Assembly (NCBI GenBank): GCA_026713285.1
Contig: JAPOOT010000372.1
Coordinates: forward strand, 1 to 5,625
Direction of reading: 5' to 3'
Length of the DNA stretch: 5,625 nt
Origin: Gemmatimonadota bacterium
GTDB lineage: Bacteria; JAAXHH01
The notes beneath the pieces are model-generated. The model saw only the letters and a list, made by a program, of their open reading frames with translations, was not told the DNA's origin and did no database searches. The position numbers and the translations under genes were made by a program. Shown here piece after piece: positions 4,371 to 5,625 of this stretch (the first letter of the stretch is position 1; every line of letters starts with the position of its first letter).

Positions 4371-5625
4371 TCAAACGGCAGGACCGGCCGCCGCCGTGGC
4401 TTTAACGTGTACGGTGACGATATCCGTGTCATGGTACTGTTGGTGGCGTACGGAAGACGCCAGGTGCCGCAGGAGCCGGAGAGATACTTCCTGCTCGATG
4501 GACGTTTCGTCAGACGCGTCGGGTAACATGGCGAGTCTGTCCTGGATGTTCTCACCCCTCGGTGTAACGACGAACTCGAGTACCGCCCCTCCTTCTTCCC
4601 TGGCTACTGCGAGTCGCAGCTTTCTCCGCTCTCTTTTATCCTGCCCGTCCTGCCGGGTGAGCGCCAGCAGCGCTTCTTCGCCGACGGCGTCGAGACGGTC
4701 CGCCATGGCCGCGTCCCAGCCGGACCGGGAGGCGAAGTCTCCGAGGAACGACCGGATTTCAGATAATGCGGATATGTCCGGTTCCGTCTCCATCCGGTAG
4801 CGGCGATGTCCCGTGGCACTGAGCGCCAGGCTGAGGAGAATAGCCACTAGGCCCCCCGCGGTCATGCCGTTTCGAAACAGACCGCCCGCAAACTGCGAGA
4901 CGAACTCCGGGTAGATCAGTTCATACTGCAAACTGAATCCCGCCAGGAAAGCGGCGCCTGCGATGAAGCCCTTGTTCCTGTCGAGGCCGTCCTGGATGAC
5001 GATCCTGAGTCCGACGACGAAGAGCATCGCCAGCAGTACGATGAAATACGCCGCGAAGACCGAGTCCGGAATCGCCAGAACCAGCGCGAACACCTTCGGC
5101 AGGAATACGAGCGCCAGGAAAGCGGCGCCGGTGAAGAGACCCACCGTTCGGGCTGCGACGCCGGTGAGCTCTATAAGCGGCACGCTGGTCGTGTAGGTCG
5201 TGCCCGGTACGGTACCCGCAAGTCCGGAGAGGAAAGATCCCACGCCGTCGACGGTCATGGCGCCCTGTACCGATCTGAAATCGACCGCCCTGGATTGACG
5301 CCATGAGATACGCTGGATGGCGACGCAACTGCTGATCGTACGGAGCGAGACGACCACCGCCACCAGCAGAAAACCCGGCATCAGCACCCAGAAGTCGTTC
5401 CCGAAGTCCAGGTTGAACCCCGGCCAGAGGATGGCGGGCAGGTTGAACCAGTCCGCCTCGGCAATGCTGTCCACGTCGAACAGCCCGAAGGAACCGCCGA
5501 CCACGGAGCCGGCGGCCACACCGATGATCGGCGCCCAGAGACGCAGTTTCGCGGGACCTTTGAGGGTAAACCCGGAAATGACGACCACGGTGGCCGCGGC
5601 GCTGAGGACGGCGCCGAGTGGCAAC
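4371..5625 (-). CDS. NCS2/SLC23-like permease fused to a degenerate RsbW/HATPase-like domain (5' end outside window)
   Basis: The gene runs off the right edge; 417 codons are present and roughly the first five membrane helices are missing. Residues are numbered from the TTG at 5624, which is probably an internal Leu. Residues 1-270 contain about seven to eight hydrophobic spans. They include LRLWAPIIGVAAGSVVGG (28-44) and the block SVQGAMTVDGVGSFLSGLAGTVPGTTY (118-144) with PLIELTGVAAR (149-159), as in nucleobase/ascorbate permeases. Where family members usually have a TM8 Glu and a TM10 Glu/Gln-Asn, this protein has SLRTISS (93-99) and TTYTTS (142-147), so a standard xanthine/uracil substrate is doubtful. 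Residues 288-408 form a soluble C-terminal domain resembling the RsbW-type ATP-binding fold: an N-box-like helix with E316-E317 but no Asn, and LRLLRHLASSV (382-392) before the last strand TDIVTVHV. ATP binding looks impaired. It is probably an inner-membrane transporter with an attached regulatory domain. Confidence 0.8.
   Translation of the reverse strand, partial: LPLGAVLSAAATVVVISGFTLKGPAKLRLWAPIIGVAAGSVVGGSFGLFDVDSIAEADWFNLPAILWPGFNLDFGNDFWVLMPGFLLVAVVVSLRTISSCVAIQRISWRQSRAVDFRSVQGAMTVDGVGSFLSGLAGTVPGTTYTTSVPLIELTGVAARTVGLFTGAAFLALVFLPKVFALVLAIPDSVFAAYFIVLLAMLFVVGLRIVIQDGLDRNKGFIAGAAFLAGFSLQYELIYPEFVSQFAGGLFRNGMTAGGLVAILLSLALSATGHRRYRMETEPDISALSEIRSFLGDFASRSGWDAAMADRLDAVGEEALLALTRQDGQDKRERRKLRLAVAREEGGAVLEFVVTPRGENIQDRLAMLPDASDETSIEQEVSLRLLRHLASSVRHQQYHDTDIVTVHVKATAAAGPAV

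Noticed and set aside
4359..4389. Bidirectional terminator between the convergent hydrolase and permease (GGCCGG/CCGGCC)
   Set aside because: A 6-bp stem with a 19-base loop, no T-run, and one arm inside the permease coding region; easily chance in GC-rich DNA.
1..5625. CRISPR array, tRNA, rRNA, insertion sequence or integrase
   Set aside because: No spaced direct repeats, tRNA cloverleaf, rRNA sequence, transposase motifs or paired terminal inverted repeats were seen.

Overview
This is a 5.6 kb piece of bacterial chromosome, apparently from a GC-rich, environmental, probably uncultured lineage. The mix of genes is a PhyH-type dioxygenase, a SelA-like PLP enzyme, an alpha/beta hydrolase and an NCS2-type permease with an added C-terminal domain. 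This combination recalls genomes such as Latescibacterota, Poribacteria or Gemmatimonadota. That placement is a guess from general knowledge, with no marker gene behind it.

Layout, left to right. Bases 1-161 hold no complete gene. Bases 162-788 (minus) encode a 208-residue protein with the spacing of PD-(D/E)XK nuclease core residues. It lies in DNA visibly richer in A+T than the rest and may be acquired. Bases 939-1850 (minus) encode a phytanoyl-CoA dioxygenase-family Fe(II)/2-oxoglutarate oxygenase. A 155-bp divergent spacer separates it from a plus-strand SelA/DgaE-like PLP enzyme (2006-3130). That enzyme is complete from end to end, including the PLP lysine, except for a single in-frame amber codon at 2351-2353. 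An intergenic stretch of about 280 bp follows. It carries a promoter-like pair, an 11-bp-period tandem repeat, a palindrome cluster and a perfect 10-bp hairpin whose 3' arm is the only good Shine-Dalgarno sequence for the next gene. Bases 3414-4355 (plus) encode an alpha/beta hydrolase with an unusual nucleophile elbow. From the opposite strand, and running off the right edge, comes the C-terminal part of an NCS2/SLC23-like permease. It is fused to what looks like a degenerate RsbW-type (HATPase) domain.

The genes do not form one obvious pathway. The oxygenase and the PLP enzyme are divergently arranged and could share control. The hydrolase and the permease converge with only 15 bp between their stop codons. 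The observations most worth a second look are the amber codon, the permease-HATPase fusion with loss of the usual transport-site acidic residues, and the structured leader before the hydrolase.
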